DNA from: Eremophila alpestris peregrina
Lineage: Eukaryota > Chordata > Aves > Passeriformes > Alaudidae
Length of the DNA: 64,000 bases
Reading direction: 5' to 3'
Assembly: GCA_009792885.1 (NCBI GenBank)
Contig: WMCF01000008.1
Span: 16,354,952 to 16,418,951 of the forward strand
Made by a program: the position numbers and the translations under genes. This document shows positions 38,495 to 52,118 of the stretch, piece by piece. The notes under the pieces are model-generated. The model saw only the letters and a program-made list of their open reading frames with translations. It did no database searches and was not told where the DNA came from. Numbering within the stretch: position 1 is the first letter of the stretch; each line of letters opens with the position of its first letter.

Positions 38495-41297
38495 TTCCAA
38501 CTCTAGTGCAGCAAACATCTTATTTGTCTTTGTCAACTTATTGAAAAATGTATAGATGCTCCTCATACTTTCTTGATACCGTTATAGGAATGGCTGACTA
38601 TTTTTCTTTTCCTTAGAAAGTATATTTTATCATAATAATTCATGGTGAGCAGCATAAAAACTTAAGTGTAAACACCTCTGTGCCCTTCTGAGTTTAGTCA
38701 CTGAGCTGAAAAAATAAATTATCTATAAATACCATTGCTTCCAATCAATTTAGCAATGCATATTACATCTATTTTATGGGAGCTCCAACAAACCAGTTTT
38801 CCCTATTTATGTCTGAAGGCTTTCACAGTAGCCTTGTGCTATCCTCTGAACTAGATACTTCAAAGGCAAGTTTTGGTTAACTTAAGATAACTTATGATTT
38901 GAAGCAATCTTAACACGTTGCATGCTCTATTAGAAAGGATTTAGGCAGTTTCTTACTATCCTTGAAAGTATATATATAAACCAATAAATAAATGACCTTC
39001 ACAAAACCATCATTGCTGAAGGTGGGCATCAGGAACAAGCAAAGGAGAACAAGTTTCCATAGATTTTCTGCTCTGAAGAGGCTGCTGGTGATGAGAAAGG
39101 GGATGAAGGATTGCTTAATGGAAGACAAAGGATGTCAAGGACTACAACCAGAAAAAACTGAGTAAAACTCTGAGATACTTTCCATACTATGAGCACTTCT
39201 GTATACAAAAGTATGCAGAAGCACCTATAGACTACCTTGCTTCCCCTGAGACACCAGTCACCTGCATTCTTATCCCTTCCACAGTAAACATGAAGGTGGA
39301 GAATCACAAGGGCTATGAAAATAAATACAATGGTGTATAATCAGTACTAGAAGGACCCACTATACCTTTCTAATTAACATAATTGAAGTTCAATAACAAT
39401 TTTTTTGTAAGTGCTGATACACGTCAAAATGCATTAGTTTCAATTTAGTGGCTCATTATTTTGTTATCCAATAAAGAATGCTATAAACTTGTTATATATT
39501 TACTAGGTGTAGCAAAACGAAATAAATTATAATGAAGCAAACTGGCACACCTACTAGAGATTTAGTAATAAATATTTACAGCTGAGAAAACCAATAAAAG
39601 TCTGGAAGATAATGTTAGTTAGTGAAAGTATTATAGAACTAGTACATAGTGAAATAATAGTCACTGGAAGGTCCACAACATTGAAAACAAAAAAGGAGAG
39701 TGCAAGTGTTACAGGATTGTTAAGGAGGTGACAGTCTGTACAGAATTAGGAATCAGCAACATCTTCAGACACTGTCTCTCAGTCTATTTAGAACTGAGAC
39801 TGAAGAAACAACTGCAATGGCCTTTGAAATTTGAAGGCAATAATTATTTATATTTGGCACAGGAATTATATATGACACCAGTGAGCTGTGCATTTCTTTT
39901 ATTATACATATTTGAGCATGAAATAATAATATTGGATCTTGCTATGAGAATTATTAAGGGACTTAGAGTCTACCCTAAAGTAGGAAATGAAGATTCTCAG
40001 TTGCTTAGTATCACCAAAGTAACCTTAAGATTATGGAACTATTGAAATACAAGTGAAATAAACCCTAGGGAGTGAAAAAACAAACAAATCAAAGCCAAGA
40101 CCAAACCAATATTTCATCATAATAATTATATAAAAGCAATAAAAATGTACAATATAATTAGTGTAGCTGAGGTTCAAAGTCAGAGAAGATGATTGGATTT
40201 ACTGAGTGAAGAGATTTCTTACAGTTGTACATTCCTAAATTAACTAAGCTAAAAAAATCAAATTGAAAATTGTATATAAGTGAAGTGAATAGGGAAAATG
40301 TTTTTCCAGAACAACAAAAAAATTGCACTGGCAGGTATTTTATTCAGATCTACTGCACAGTATAAGCCCATTTCCTCATCTCCTGGGCCAGGGTAACAGA
40401 ATAGCTAAATGTCATGGGTTTGTGAATGTTTATAGCATATGCAGATTTTCCTTGGTTTTTTCCTTAGTTGGGTAATCTTTTTTGTAGTACTGAAAATCAA
40501 TAGGATGGACATCATCAGTATTCTGCAGATATTCAAGATATGAACTCCATCTCTAAAAGGAACTAGAAAAGGGTGGTATTAATTCACACAGTTCCATGCT
40601 TCTGACAACAAAAACATAACAGAGACAAAATGAGCTATAACTATCAAAAAAGTACTTCAAAACTTCAGAGGAAGAAGGAAGGGAACTGTGAGAAGTGCAA
40701 GCTCCTTCCTTGCATCAGCTTTAAGATCTGAGAACCAGTCTGGGACCCATCTGTCCTTTAAAATAGGTGTTTAACACCCAGGTACTGACCTATGACACAC
40801 TGTGCCTCAGTGCCTCTTGAATCAATGGCATGGAAGAGGGAAGGACAGGGAAGGACAGGAAACAGCAAGGTACAGAAGCCCTGCAAACCCTACAGTGCTG
40901 GCAGCTGTGCATTGACAAAAGGCATATTTGCAAGATTTTTGTAGGTGTGTCTTGTGCCCTGTATATATTGAAAGCAGTGTTTATGCTGATATAATCATAT
41001 ATTAGTATAAATGGCATAATGGTGTCCTTATCAAGTGTGTACATAATCATTATGTTTATAATTCTTCTGTCAAAGGAGTCCAACAGAAATGGGGTGGTTT
41101 TGTACTCAGCTCTGAATATATGCTGTTGTATCAGCATTTCTGAAGGTCATAAATAATGATACAGGTATTTTGCATGCTGCATGTGTGCCTAATATTGCAG
41201 GCATAGAGCAGAGATTTCATGTTTGAAGAGACAGTACAGCTGGTTTTTTTCTTTTTTCATTAATTCATGAAAACCAGGTGTAACCAAATATACATGG

Positions 41298-41304
<7 letters not shown>
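38495..41304. other. Non-coding stretch, no gene seen
   Basis: AT-rich DNA. Two open frames just over 100 codons (39,728-40,045 plus; 40,790-41,137 minus) show no recognisable domain and look like chance frames. Confidence 0.55.

Positions 41305-41344
<40 letters not shown>
41305..41344. repeat. (TA)20 microsatellite
   Basis: Forty bases of uninterrupted TA, followed by CACATATACA. It is the longest perfect dinucleotide array in the window and can extrude as a cruciform. Read lengths across it may be unreliable. Confidence 0.95.
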
Positions 41345-41354
<10 letters not shown>

Positions 41355-44300
41355 AGTAATCTCCAATTTCCACAGAATTACATAAACCAGAAAAATTCAA
41401 AGCACATAATAATAGCCCAATCTATCCATTTCAGTGCAGCACAAAAGGCCTAAACCGTGTGTTGCTAATGACTAACACAAGCTAATAGCTGTTTGTGTAC
41501 TCCAAGGTGCTTGAAGGGCAAGCAATTCAGTTGTTGTAATAGCAAAAGTAAGTCATTAACTCATGAAAATATCTCAGCTAACTTGGAGAGTAGAGAAAGA
41601 ACTAAAGAGGTACTTTATTTTTCAAGGCAAAAGTGCACACATTTAGTTTAAATGAGTTTTGTTAATTATAGAGATAAACAATTTTACTATAGAAATGTAA
41701 ACCCTAATGTTTATAGAAACTTCCTAAATCTCTGACACTCTTGAAAAGCCCTGTATTTTTATTGGATGGATATGAAAGGAGCAGTCTGTGACAGAGGTCT
41801 GAATAACCATTCTTGAAGAACAAAAACCAAGAACAAATTGCTTATTATTTGACTACTATATAATACTGGAGAGTTTGTTTTGCTATGGTGTAATAATGCA
41901 TAATATGGAAAAAAAAAAAACTTAGGACACATAAATGGAATTTTTTATCTAATTCTGTCAATACTTATAGTTAACCTGTTCTTCACATATCCCTCTGGTC
42001 TACAATCATAGTCAGAGTTCTCTGGGTAAAACACTTCTTTCTCCCTGGTTGCTTTTCGCAAGAGGTCAAAAAGCTGCTACCCTCCAAAAAGATGTTGGGG
42101 TGATCTTACTAAAGCTATAAACTGAGGCTCAAAGATCCCATTAAAAATAAAATAAAATAAAATAATAAAATAAAATATCATAAAATATAATAAAACTTAA
42201 CATGGAAAGGAATAGCTACATAAATATTTGATTATGTTCTTTGCTTGTGATATATTAATGACCCCAAGAAGTATCAAAACCTCATTTTGGCGGAATGCTA
42301 CGCAAACTTGCAGAAGCCACTTGTGACACAGACAGTTGTTACAGTAATTACAGCAGCAAGTCCAGCATTGTAGAAGAAATCAGTGGGAGTGGAGATGAGT
42401 CTTTAAAACAGATAAGTGTTAAGGCCTGACAGGGTGTATTTGCAAACTCAGCAAAGACAAGTTCAAAAGCTGCCGCTGATAGGTATGCAAGGAGAGGAAT
42501 ATGAGTTTGTCAAGACTCAGCCCTTCCCCTGGCAAGTCCTGTTCCCCTGATCCTTTCTGTGACAGCGCACTCTCTATGTGGCCTGCAGTCCCCAAGTCTA
42601 ATGCCAGCACCTCTCCAGACCTGACTCACTGCACTGCTTCAATTTTTAGATTTCTTTCATGTGTTTAACATATCATGAGAACAAACAGCCTTGCATAAAA
42701 TTGCTTACTGGTTCTTCCATACTGTGTGCACGGCACATTTTACAAAGTTATCCCTATTGTAATAATTTTTGGATGCTTTGCTGTGTGCTTTACAAAGCTA
42801 TAACCTGGTTTAATTAAGTATTTATTTTTGAAAAAGGTTAATTAAAACAGTAGAAATACTTTTTTTTTCCAATGTATATAAGGCATATTTTAGTTTGGTT
42901 TAAGTAAATTAAGAGGAAATGTAAGGTAAATGAAGCAAAACAAAAGAAGAAAGAAATGAAAGCAAAGCCTAGTCTATATGCTAAATTTATGCCAGCATAG
43001 CTAAGTAAATTCAGCACATTAAAAATCACTGCACTAAGCAACATCACTGTATTAGCTCAATAATGATAGCATAGATATGCCAAAAGAAATGTCCTCACTT
43101 TTGTATGGTCTATTTCATTCAGGTACAATCTCTGACAAATTGTGACATTTATATAAATGCAAAGAAATTTCCAAAGTGGAAATTGGAGTAAATGGAAATT
43201 GGTGTAAACGGAAAGCTCAAAAGATTTCTGGTTCATGTTTTTAGTATGGAGAGGCTATCAGATTCTTTCTGCTCTAATTAAGCATCTGAAATTGATTCAA
43301 ATAAATATAAGAGCACAAAGAGACCGTTGGAAATCTCACTGGAATTGTGATGACAAACACCTTCAGTCCTCTGTTTCTCAGAGAGGTTACAGCCAGGATT
43401 CAATGAGCAAGAACAAAACAAAGAAAGAAACACGTTTTTTCCCCACATGATGCCTGACTAAATGATGATACTCACTGACACAGAATGTTGTATAAACCAG
43501 AGGTATAAACAATTTTAAAAAGTGGCTATTATGGTGGATGGGCTCACATTAAACAAGTGGCTTGGTTACCATAACCACTGCAGGAAGCCTGAGAAGCACA
43601 GGCAGCTAGAAACCACCAGGCTGTCCTAGAAACACTCCCTCCAGGCATGCTCAGTTCCCTGTACACCAGCAGCCCGTGCTAAGAAGGGCTGGTCAAGAAA
43701 ACTGTCATGGCTGTAATGCTGAGTAAGGGGTTTGCAAGCCTGGTCTGTTCACTTTGCAGGAGCAAAGGAAGTGTTGGTGTAATGGCCCTCCATCAGATCA
43801 GAGGCATCAGGTGTTGACAAATCAGCCCAGGGCGAAGAGGCAGCACTTACCAAGCACATTTTTCTCTGTCCCTTTACTACCCTGCAAAACTTTGCATTTA
43901 AGCAAAGCCACATCTCTGCAGCTTCTCAGAACATGTGTTTGTCTTAAGTGTGCTTCAAGTAAATTTCCACATTATGATTTCCAAATAAGTATTCCTCTGT
44001 TCCATATAGCTTCTGTCCTTTTTCCTGTCCTAGGAGACTTGCTTAGCCATCATAATTCCTGACAGATGGTGTCCAACTGCATCTAGCTCAACTCTGATTT
44101 TAAAGACTCAGGCCAATGCAAATGTATACAAAAAGTTAAACGTATAAAGGCATATGTATATATTATAGAATTCTTCCATAATGTAAACACGTTCTATATA
44201 TCTATATATTCTATATAGTTTGTTGAAGATCATATTTATCTCCAAGCTTTCTTGTCCTAGATATGAAAAGGACTCTCATATATTAAACACAATCAGTCAA

Positions 44301-47108
44301 AAACTGGTGTTAGTTATTCTGTAGAAAGGCATCTTCTGTAATAGCTTTTAATAAGATGAAAAATGAGAGATTTTATAAGTTAGTTGTTCCATATGTTGGT
44401 GTTTGTTTTATTTTTAAAGTATTGAGGAAAAACCATTACTGCCCCTTCAGGTTTAATGAGAGTCCCTATGGCTTAATTGTATGCAACCTGATTTATTTTG
44501 GGGTTTTCTTTTTCTTTTATGATAATTAAAAAGTAGACACATGTTAAAATTTTAAAAGGAGAGGAACTACTGTCAGATTTCTGTCAGAACTGGCAACAAA
44601 AAGAGCATGAAGAACAAGATCCTTACCTGTAGTCAGGAAATGTTTTCATCAACATTTTAAAGTTTGGCTTGGGGCCCTCAAAGGGATTTGGATTAAATGA
44701 ACAGTTTCATCACATAAAAAATATAAATATGGACTTATAAATTTATTGCAGCAAAGATCTCAAATTTGTTTATCATGTTTCATTTTAATACCCACAAATT
44801 AAAGTAAAATTACATACGGTTTTCTGGAAGAACTAGTACTAGAGGGAGATGACAACTTTAAAAGTTTGTGATATTTAAAACAGGTAAAAATATCCAAGAA
44901 ACAACTCTAATTTACATGTGTACAAGTGGTTATGGAGTTCTTAGAGACCTGTCAATTTCAAACTTCTAGAACATAAAGAAGTTAATAGAATTACAATGAT
45001 TCAGTTATGCTGGAAAATGTTTCTTAATGTCATCCAACATGGTGAGCACAAACTCTTGATTTTCCAATTTTTTTCTATCTATTGCATAATACACTTGACA
45101 GAGTAGGGCAACAATACAGTAAATAGCAGCTGTGGGGTAAAAGGGGTAGAAGCTCATAAACTGTGTCGTTTCATACCCATCACAAACAGTATAAAAATAT
45201 TTATATGGATATCATTCCATGAATCAAATCTTCAGTGATGTTATTTGGCTTGTGGATCCTAAAGCTAAGTTGAGGGCTGAAATCAGGAAGTTCAGTTCTG
45301 TGAGTGCAGGGATTTTTCTGCTCTGTTCCACTTCTCCTATTTCCACAAGAAGGTTTTGTGTTTAGACAGGAGATTCATGAAGTCATAAGCCCTGATGGCA
45401 TTTCCATCTGTTGGTCTCACTGCTCTGCACAAGGGATTTTTCCCCCAAAATTTATTCTTTTTTTTCTCTCTAAAAAAGAGCATTACAGTCTTATTACAAT
45501 GTGGATACAATGAAGCATATGGGAAGCATAAAACATTGTGCATGAATAGTGACATATCAAAAATCAGAGAAATATCTCTGACAAGTTATTCTCACTCATG
45601 CTGAGATTGGTTGTTGAGAACAATAACCTTCCATTCCATGTCTTTGCTTGGTCCAGTTTGATGTTTACAATATTTTTTTGCGCAAGGAGTAACATGGCCC
45701 TGTTTTCATCTGTGATTTAGTTCAGAGATCCATCATTGGTGTACAGTACTTTTGGTAAGTGGTCATCTTCCCTCTGAGCTGCCTAGGGAATAACACCACA
45801 TAAGTTTGCCATTTTTGGTATTTTTCTACTTCTCACTAGCACAGAAATTGTCAAATAAAATCTGGACAAACACTTCATAAGTTCAAACTTCTCATTTGAA
45901 CATTTGCTATTCCTGAAACCTCACTTTTAGGCACATTTTCAGTATACTTCTTACAGAAAAACCCATTTTTCTGGAGTGCCTTGAGTGCTAAGGGAGTTAT
46001 GAACTCTGAAAGAGAAATATGCCAAGCAAATAGGGTTAATAAACAGTCTCAGCTTGATTTACAGGGCCAGATTATGGTTTTGCTCATACCAGTGGTATAC
46101 TTGTATAGTTATATTAACATGAAGTGATTTCTTTCTGTGAAATGAATGATTTCCCCTCTAAACAATGGAATGTTATGTTCTTTTGCCTCTTCCTTTTTTT
46201 TTAATAAAATTGCTTACAAGAGCAGATTTACCATATTTTGTTATGAAGAAATTATGAACAGATAAAGAAGATAGTTCTTCATTTATGATATGTGATGATT
46301 TTCAGTTTCTTTTCTCTTGAACATGACAATTGGGGTCATATTTCAGTAATAATTAGCAGCTTCTTTCATAATAGCTGAAAGACCCTGTCATCCCTTTTTG
46401 TATCTTTCCTGTATTTTCCACAAGCATGAAAACTAAAGTGAATGTGGGTAACATACCTAGGAAACCATTTCCTCTTTTCAGAATCCCTTTTCAAATGAGA
46501 GGTATGACTGGTCTTACAGGAGTCTTGCTCCAACAGCCCTGTGAGACTTTTCCCTGATTTTTCGGCTACAAAACTTGTTGGCAAATGCAGGCCTTATGTT
46601 CCTTCATTCCTTTTAGGCATTGAGATGAGTAAGGATGTTCTGCTATTCATGCCTCTTTACCAATTCCATAACTTGTCAGAATATCCCTTATCACTTTGAA
46701 TGCTTTGTAATGCAGATCTTTATTACACAGGAAAGTCTCAGCTTTCACTTAGTAAATTTTATTTTTATACAAATTTTCAGACCTTGATATGAGAGTTTTC
46801 TGAATTGGAGGTTTACTGACAGAGAATAGGAATTGTGTTATATCGCAGACAAAATAGTCATTTGATAATTGTGCTCACAGCAGGGTTAATGTTTGTGTCT
46901 ATCTAACAGTGCAGAAAAGAGCTGCAGAAAAAACTTAAGTAAATACAGCAGAAGTTCAGGTTGGTCTTTCTGTCAAATAATTGTGTTTGTTCTTCACAAA
47001 ACAAACACAACCGTTTTTTGATCATAATGATTTTTTTTAACTGACAATGAATCCAGATTTTAAGTTTAATTCTCATGACATAAGTACTTAAGAGTCAATG
47101 TGTTCTTT
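41345..47108. other. Non-coding stretch with simple repeats, no gene seen
   Basis: AT-rich DNA with an (AAAAT)n-like array at 42,143-42,195 and a TA-rich patch at about 44,150-44,222. Open frames near 43,754-44,062 and 45,304-45,604 overlap frames on other strands or phases and have no recognisable domain. Confidence 0.55.
42143..42195. repeat. (AAAAT)n pentanucleotide array
   Basis: AAAAT/AAATA units repeated over about 50 bases with a few unit-length slips and an ATATCAT interruption near the end. Simple sequence. Confidence 0.85.
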
Positions 47109-47225
47109 ATAGAACCATAGAATCATTTAGTTTGGAAAAGACCTCTAAGCTCATCAAGCCCTACTGTTGTTTAATGGTAACATTCCCATTCACCAATAAA
47201 ACATATCCATAAAACATGCATGTAA
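47109..47225 (-). mobile_element. CR1 LINE 3' end fragment, minus strand
   Basis: The left edge reads ATAGAACCATAGAATCATTT, then GTTTGGAAAAGACCTCTAAG and CTCATCAAGCCC. This is the reverse complement of the conserved CR1 3' terminus, with the element's 3' end at the left. Homology fades after about 47,190-47,225, where ACATATCCATAAAACATGCA may still correspond to the CR1 word read in reverse as CATGTCCCTAAGTGCCAC. A short, 5'-truncated, inactive copy. Confidence 0.85.
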
Positions 47226-49496
47226 GTTTACACTGACAAATATATCTCTACCTTTTCCAAAGGTTCCTGAAGCTTTCTGCGAATACCATACAAAGACTTC
47301 TGAGCTGGCTTCATGAAGGCAAACTTGTGCCTGAAAGTGGCAAAGACACAACTACAGTCTGACCTTCTCAGTTCTCAGATGCTGACTCTTTCCAATTTGC
47401 AAGTTTGTACACTACAGAGCCAGGCACCCTTGCTCCATGTTCTCCTGTCCCTTATTCCTGTTCTAGGGTTAGCATGGGCATTTCTTTGTGATAGGGTTAG
47501 CAATTTCTTTTGAAATGTTTTCCTGGCAATCCTCGGTGCTCTGGGTATAGCATAAACTATTGCACCTGTGGTGTGTCCAGGGCCACAAACATGGGCATGT
47601 CCTGGTGTGCTCTCTGTTGAGGTCTCCTGAGGTTTCCATCATGTCTCTCCATTGTGTGGCATAGACACAGCCTTGGGCAGATGCCCAAGGCATTTAGAGA
47701 GGGAAGGAGGGGGGTGGAGAGAGAGGGGTCCTTTCCTGCAAACCAGTACAGTGACCCACATCCTTAATTTCATTTAGGTGCTGTGGGCCACCCCTTTGCT
47801 CCTCAAGTCTCTCAGTACGTGTGGCACCAACCTGCCCCAAACCTGCACAGGTGCATGAGGAAAAGGAAAAAGCTGTCTGTGTTCTTTTCCCTACTTGGCA
47901 CACCTTGCACTGCAAGGGAGGATTTTGCCTTGAGCATCCATTCTAAGAGAGAACACCTTACAAATAAAAGCAAAGTCTTTCTTTCTGTCATGTCATTAAA
48001 TAATAATCCCAAAGTAGAAATTATGTACAGCGTCTGCAAAATTTATTCTTTATAATAAATGTTGTCTGTTTTTAATGTTCACTTGTAAACCCTCTGGCTT
48101 TCATGGCAATAAAACTAATCTTCAAAGTTCTGAAGCAATATGAAGTTTCTCAATGCTCTGTAAAAAACCTCACCCAGTTTCGAAGGTGTCTGATTTCAGA
48201 AGCTGACTGCTTGGTTGAATAAAATCTCTTTATTCACCTGTTCAAATTGCAAATTTATGTCATCTTAAAAGGTTCTTTTTGTATGGAGAGAAACCATGAT
48301 TGACCACAAGTTCTAGGAAAACATTACTGAATGAGTGGCTAAGATTCAAAATTAGTTATCTTGAATAATGTCCAAGAATAGTAAGTTACCTTTGTACTTA
48401 GTTTATATTTGTCTTTTTCCACTGATGTTTTTATTTGCATTACAGCTGCTCCTGATCTAGATCAGGGCAGGTAATGTGCTGGTACACAGAGAGGTGCATT
48501 TCCTTTCCTAAAATCTGTCTATTTTCAGACCAGAAATAAGAGGTGGATGTAACCAATACAGCAGAGGGGAAGAGGACAAAGGTACACTGAAAAGATAATG
48601 CAGCTGCATGGATAATGAGTGTCTAATGGTTTTGATTAAATTAATTTGGTTTTAATTAGTTATATAACTCTTGCTTGACTCTCCCACATTGTGTTTGCAG
48701 AGTTGGCAGTTAGGAAAACTATCTCCCTGTTTTCAGATTTCATCTGGAAATTGTTTAGAAACAATAAGCAGCTATACAATGGCATTTTAATACTGTGTAT
48801 TTTTTTCTCAGAAGTCTATGGTTGTACAATATTGTTCCTCTCATTTCTAGCCCTCAAATCTGGTACTGAGGCACTCATGAAAAATGCATGCTCTCACCAC
48901 ACTGTACCAAACTCTGTGAGAAATAACCAAATTGTATAAACAAAGATGTAGTGTATTGCTATATGTGTCAAATATAAGCATAGAAATCAACCAAATGCAT
49001 CTTGACATCCCTTCAGATTCTCCCAACATGTAGGAGGAAATACAAACTCTGCCATGTGGAATACAAGAGCACGAGAAAAAAGAGAAAATCACGAGACCAA
49101 AGGGATGACATTTCTAGCAAACTGAGGGTAAAACACTACATGAATAAAGTTGAGAGCTAAGGCTCCAAGCCCTTATTTAGTAAGATGCTCTAACCCCCCA
49201 TATGGTTGTTCTAAAGCTTAAATCCTATTTCCATGCTTGTATTCCTAATTAGTCATGTGTAGTGCTTTGCTGAATTGAGGCCAATAAGAAGGCATTGGTG
49301 AGTAACCACAACACATTTAATCAGTACCAGTGATCTGAACTACATGCCTTTATTTGGTTTAAACTGTTATCCTAAAACCCCACATTGTTCTGCTTCTGAT
49401 GCATCTCCTACTTGCTTCCTTAATATATTTACTCCTTTGTACACTTTAAAGAGTTAAGATGGGAATAATGCATTTACATACTATTTTAAAGTGAAG
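47226..49496. other. Non-coding stretch, no gene seen
   Basis: No recognised gene or element. About 47,500-47,900 is moderately G+C-rich with overlapping short frames on both strands; none is identifiable. Confidence 0.5.
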
Positions 49497-49672
49497 TGGG
49501 TGTTTTTGTGGATTGGTTTTGGGGTATTTTTTTGGTTTTTGTTGTGTTTTTTTTTTTTTTTTGTCTTGTTTTGTATTAAGTTTATGGGTTTTTGCAGATG
49601 GTTTTTTTGGGTTTTGGTTTTGTTGTGTTTTTGTTAGGTTTTTTTTTTCCTGGAGGTTGTTTTTTTTTACTT
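49497..49672. repeat. T/G-rich low-complexity tract
   Basis: For about 175 bases the plus strand is almost entirely T and G, for example GTGGATTGGTTTTGGGG and GGGTTTTGGTTTTGTTGTG, with a 16-base T run at 49,547-49,562. The open frame across it encodes only F, V, L, W and C runs and is not a protein. Such strand-asymmetric tracts arise by slippage of a (TTTG)n or (TTTTG)n seed. Confidence 0.85.
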
Positions 49673-51552
49673 TATTGACTAATCTCTTTTACAGAAACTT
49701 TAAAAAAAGTAAGAAGGAAAAAAGAAATTCACGTTTGATTTGGGAGTAAGCCAGTGTCAACGTGATCGATGATGGGAACACTGATGATACGTTGGGTGAG
49801 TCTTTCAAGTTCTGAAACATGTAGAAACCTGCTAAATGGAGCTGAGAGATCCTGACAGAGTAGCTCACTTAGCAATAAAACTCACTGCAGGGAACAAGGA
49901 AACTAAATTAACAACAAAACATGCCAGATTTAAAAATTCTCATCCTTCTGCATAGGTCTCAAATCAGAGAAGAAACACTAGCTGTTGCAAGTGAATATTC
50001 TGTGCATCCTTAATACACTAAAATACAGGTTGATATTTCTTTTTCAATAATATCCTCAAAATACTCTTTTTCTCTCTTTAAAATAACTCCTGGGTGTGGT
50101 TTCCTTCGTACTTAAGTACTTTGTAACTTCTGTTGCTTTGTTAGGTATAAAAAAAAAAATCTAATAAATATGTGACCTTTCTTACTTTTCTTTGAATTCA
50201 GTATTCACAAAAATTGTTGGTTTGTCTGCCAGATAACTTAGTCAGAATTGAGTTGTAGCTTTTACTACATACTGCATATTTATACAACTACAAAATTTCA
50301 AAGCCAAAATAGTCCAGTGAGGTTCCTACCTCTCCTGCTTCTAGTATTGTGCAAGTGCTTCCCTCCTCGAGTTCTGTTTGCCAATGCTCCTCTATTCCAG
50401 TCTCAGCAGGTGAGAACAATTTCCCCTGAGCAAACTCCACTGTGTTTCTCTACTGAAACTGAAACAGGGTATGGCTATTTTATCCAAGCCAAAGTCTGAC
50501 TATGCTTTCTTGAACATAGCTGAAATAAGATAACAATAGCAGCTGGGAGGTGTTGCCACAGGTTGATCAGGCTGAAGGTGTTAGCATATTATGAAACCAT
50601 GTACTGGAGTTTCATGGTTATATGCTTAAATTTCTATCCCATGCAAGTATTTATGCAATGGTGCTGCCAAGTCTATTTTTATGTTATTTGGCCATTGCAC
50701 CAAAGGTGGCAATGCTTATTGCACTTTTATTTTGACGTGTTCATACACCCTTCTTGTTGCTTTAGTACTGTTTGTTGCTTCATGATCTGACCAGAGGATT
50801 CAGATTGTAATCAGAAGAGATTTTGGTACCAAATAGCCATTATAGCTTTATGTAACTAGGATCAAAAAATTAACACACTAAATAACTTGTTCTAAAAGTG
50901 CAGTACAAGCCTATTTACCCCACATTTGCATGGATCCCATCTATGATGAATTTCAGCACAGCTTCTAGACAAGCTGGACTTATTTCTAAGTTAATATACA
51001 TTTAGTGTCACTGAAGCCCTTGTGTCATCCTGCACATCATATATACAGTATAGAGCCTCATCAGAGATTTTGCTTGGAAGGTAAAATAACAGGTAACCAC
51101 CTGTTTTCCATCTTCACTCAACTGTCCTGGTTTTAATCTTGTCTTTGTTAATCTATTTAAAACAAAACCAAACAAATTCATTTAGGATTACACTGTGGCT
51201 CCACTGGATTTCTTTAATAGCTTTAAATGCAAGTTATCCTGGCAAATTAATATTTCTGAATAATATTAACCTCCTACTACTAAGAACCCACTCAAGTCCC
51301 CAAATGTCTGACTTGAAGAAGAGAATAACAGACCTTTAGTTCTTACCACTAGCACTGAAGTATTCGCTGTGGTCATTCATTCAGAGTGAATAAAAAAAGA
51401 CAATAAGCTAAGGACTATAAAAGCACTGTTTTAAGCAATAATGTTTTTTTTTAAAACTGCCTGTTTCTGTCCATCTAGCATTTGCTGAGTGCACTGTCAT
51501 TCATACTTAACCCACTGTATTCTCTGTCTGATTTGGACTGCCAAATGACAGA
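49673..51552. other. Non-coding stretch, no gene seen
   Basis: AT-rich DNA. The words CTGTCCTGGTTTTAATC at 51,122 weakly recall the start of avian ERVL-type LTRs, but the resemblance stops there. No gene is seen. Confidence 0.5.
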
Positions 51553-52118
51553 GCAATTCAGTTTGGAAGGGATCTTAACATGCTCTTGCTTCAGAGGGGC
51601 AAAACTGAAAGTGGATCAGACTGCTCAGGAACTAACCAGCTCTGTCAAAGGTGGAGATTTCCTGGCCTTTCTGCACAATCTGTTTCAATGCTTAGTTATC
51701 CTTGTGGTTGAAAACATCTCCTTATATCTGTCTGGAACCCCTCTAGGTTTGGTCTATGTTCTTCTCTCATCCTCCACTGCAGATTCTGGCTTCATCTCCT
51801 CTGTGTTCATGGGTACTGGTCAGTCCCACTAAAGCCAGCCCTGCCCCAGCTGGACAAACACAGGTCCTTCAGCCTCCCCTCACCAGCCAATTGCTCCAGC
51901 CGACTCATCGTGGTCACCCTATGCTGAACTCATTCCACTTTGTCAGCATCCTTGTTGTTCTGGGGGCCTAGGACTGGATGCAAGGATCCAGATGTAGCCT
52001 AACAAGTGCCAGGTAATGTGGGATGATAATTTTCCTTCGTCTGTTGGCTATCCTCCAGCTGATAGAGCCCGGTGTGCTGCTAAGCCTCCACCACTGCCAG
52101 GGCACACTGGTAGACCTG
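51553..52118 (-). mobile_element. CR1 LINE 3' region, minus strand
   Basis: Read on the plus strand this is a reversed CR1 3' region over about 560 bp. In order it shows AGTTTGGAAGGGATCTTAAC, then GGATCAGACTGCTCAGGAAC, CTGTTTCAATGCTTAG, AACACAGGTCCTTCAGCC and GGACTGGATGCAAGGATCCA, then GCACACTGG. These match, with many changes, the reverse complement of the CR1 3' UTR and the final part of ORF2. It is the longest CR1 segment in the window after the RT-bearing copy. Plus-strand open frames here (51,482-51,971) are antisense to the element and not genes. Confidence 0.85.

Noticed and set aside
40431..40480. Possible LTR start beginning TGTCATGGGTTTG
   Set aside because: The similarity is limited to the first few bases and no second LTR or target duplication is visible.
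51121..51180. Possible start of an avian ERVL-type LTR (CTGTCCTGGTTTTAATC)
   Set aside because: Only a dozen or so bases resemble the remembered LTR start. No LTR end, polyadenylation signal in the right place or partner LTR could be seen.
51482..51971. Plus-strand frames of 116 and 71 codons
   Set aside because: Most of this interval (from 51,553) is antisense to a minus-strand CR1 3' region, which explains the sequence better.
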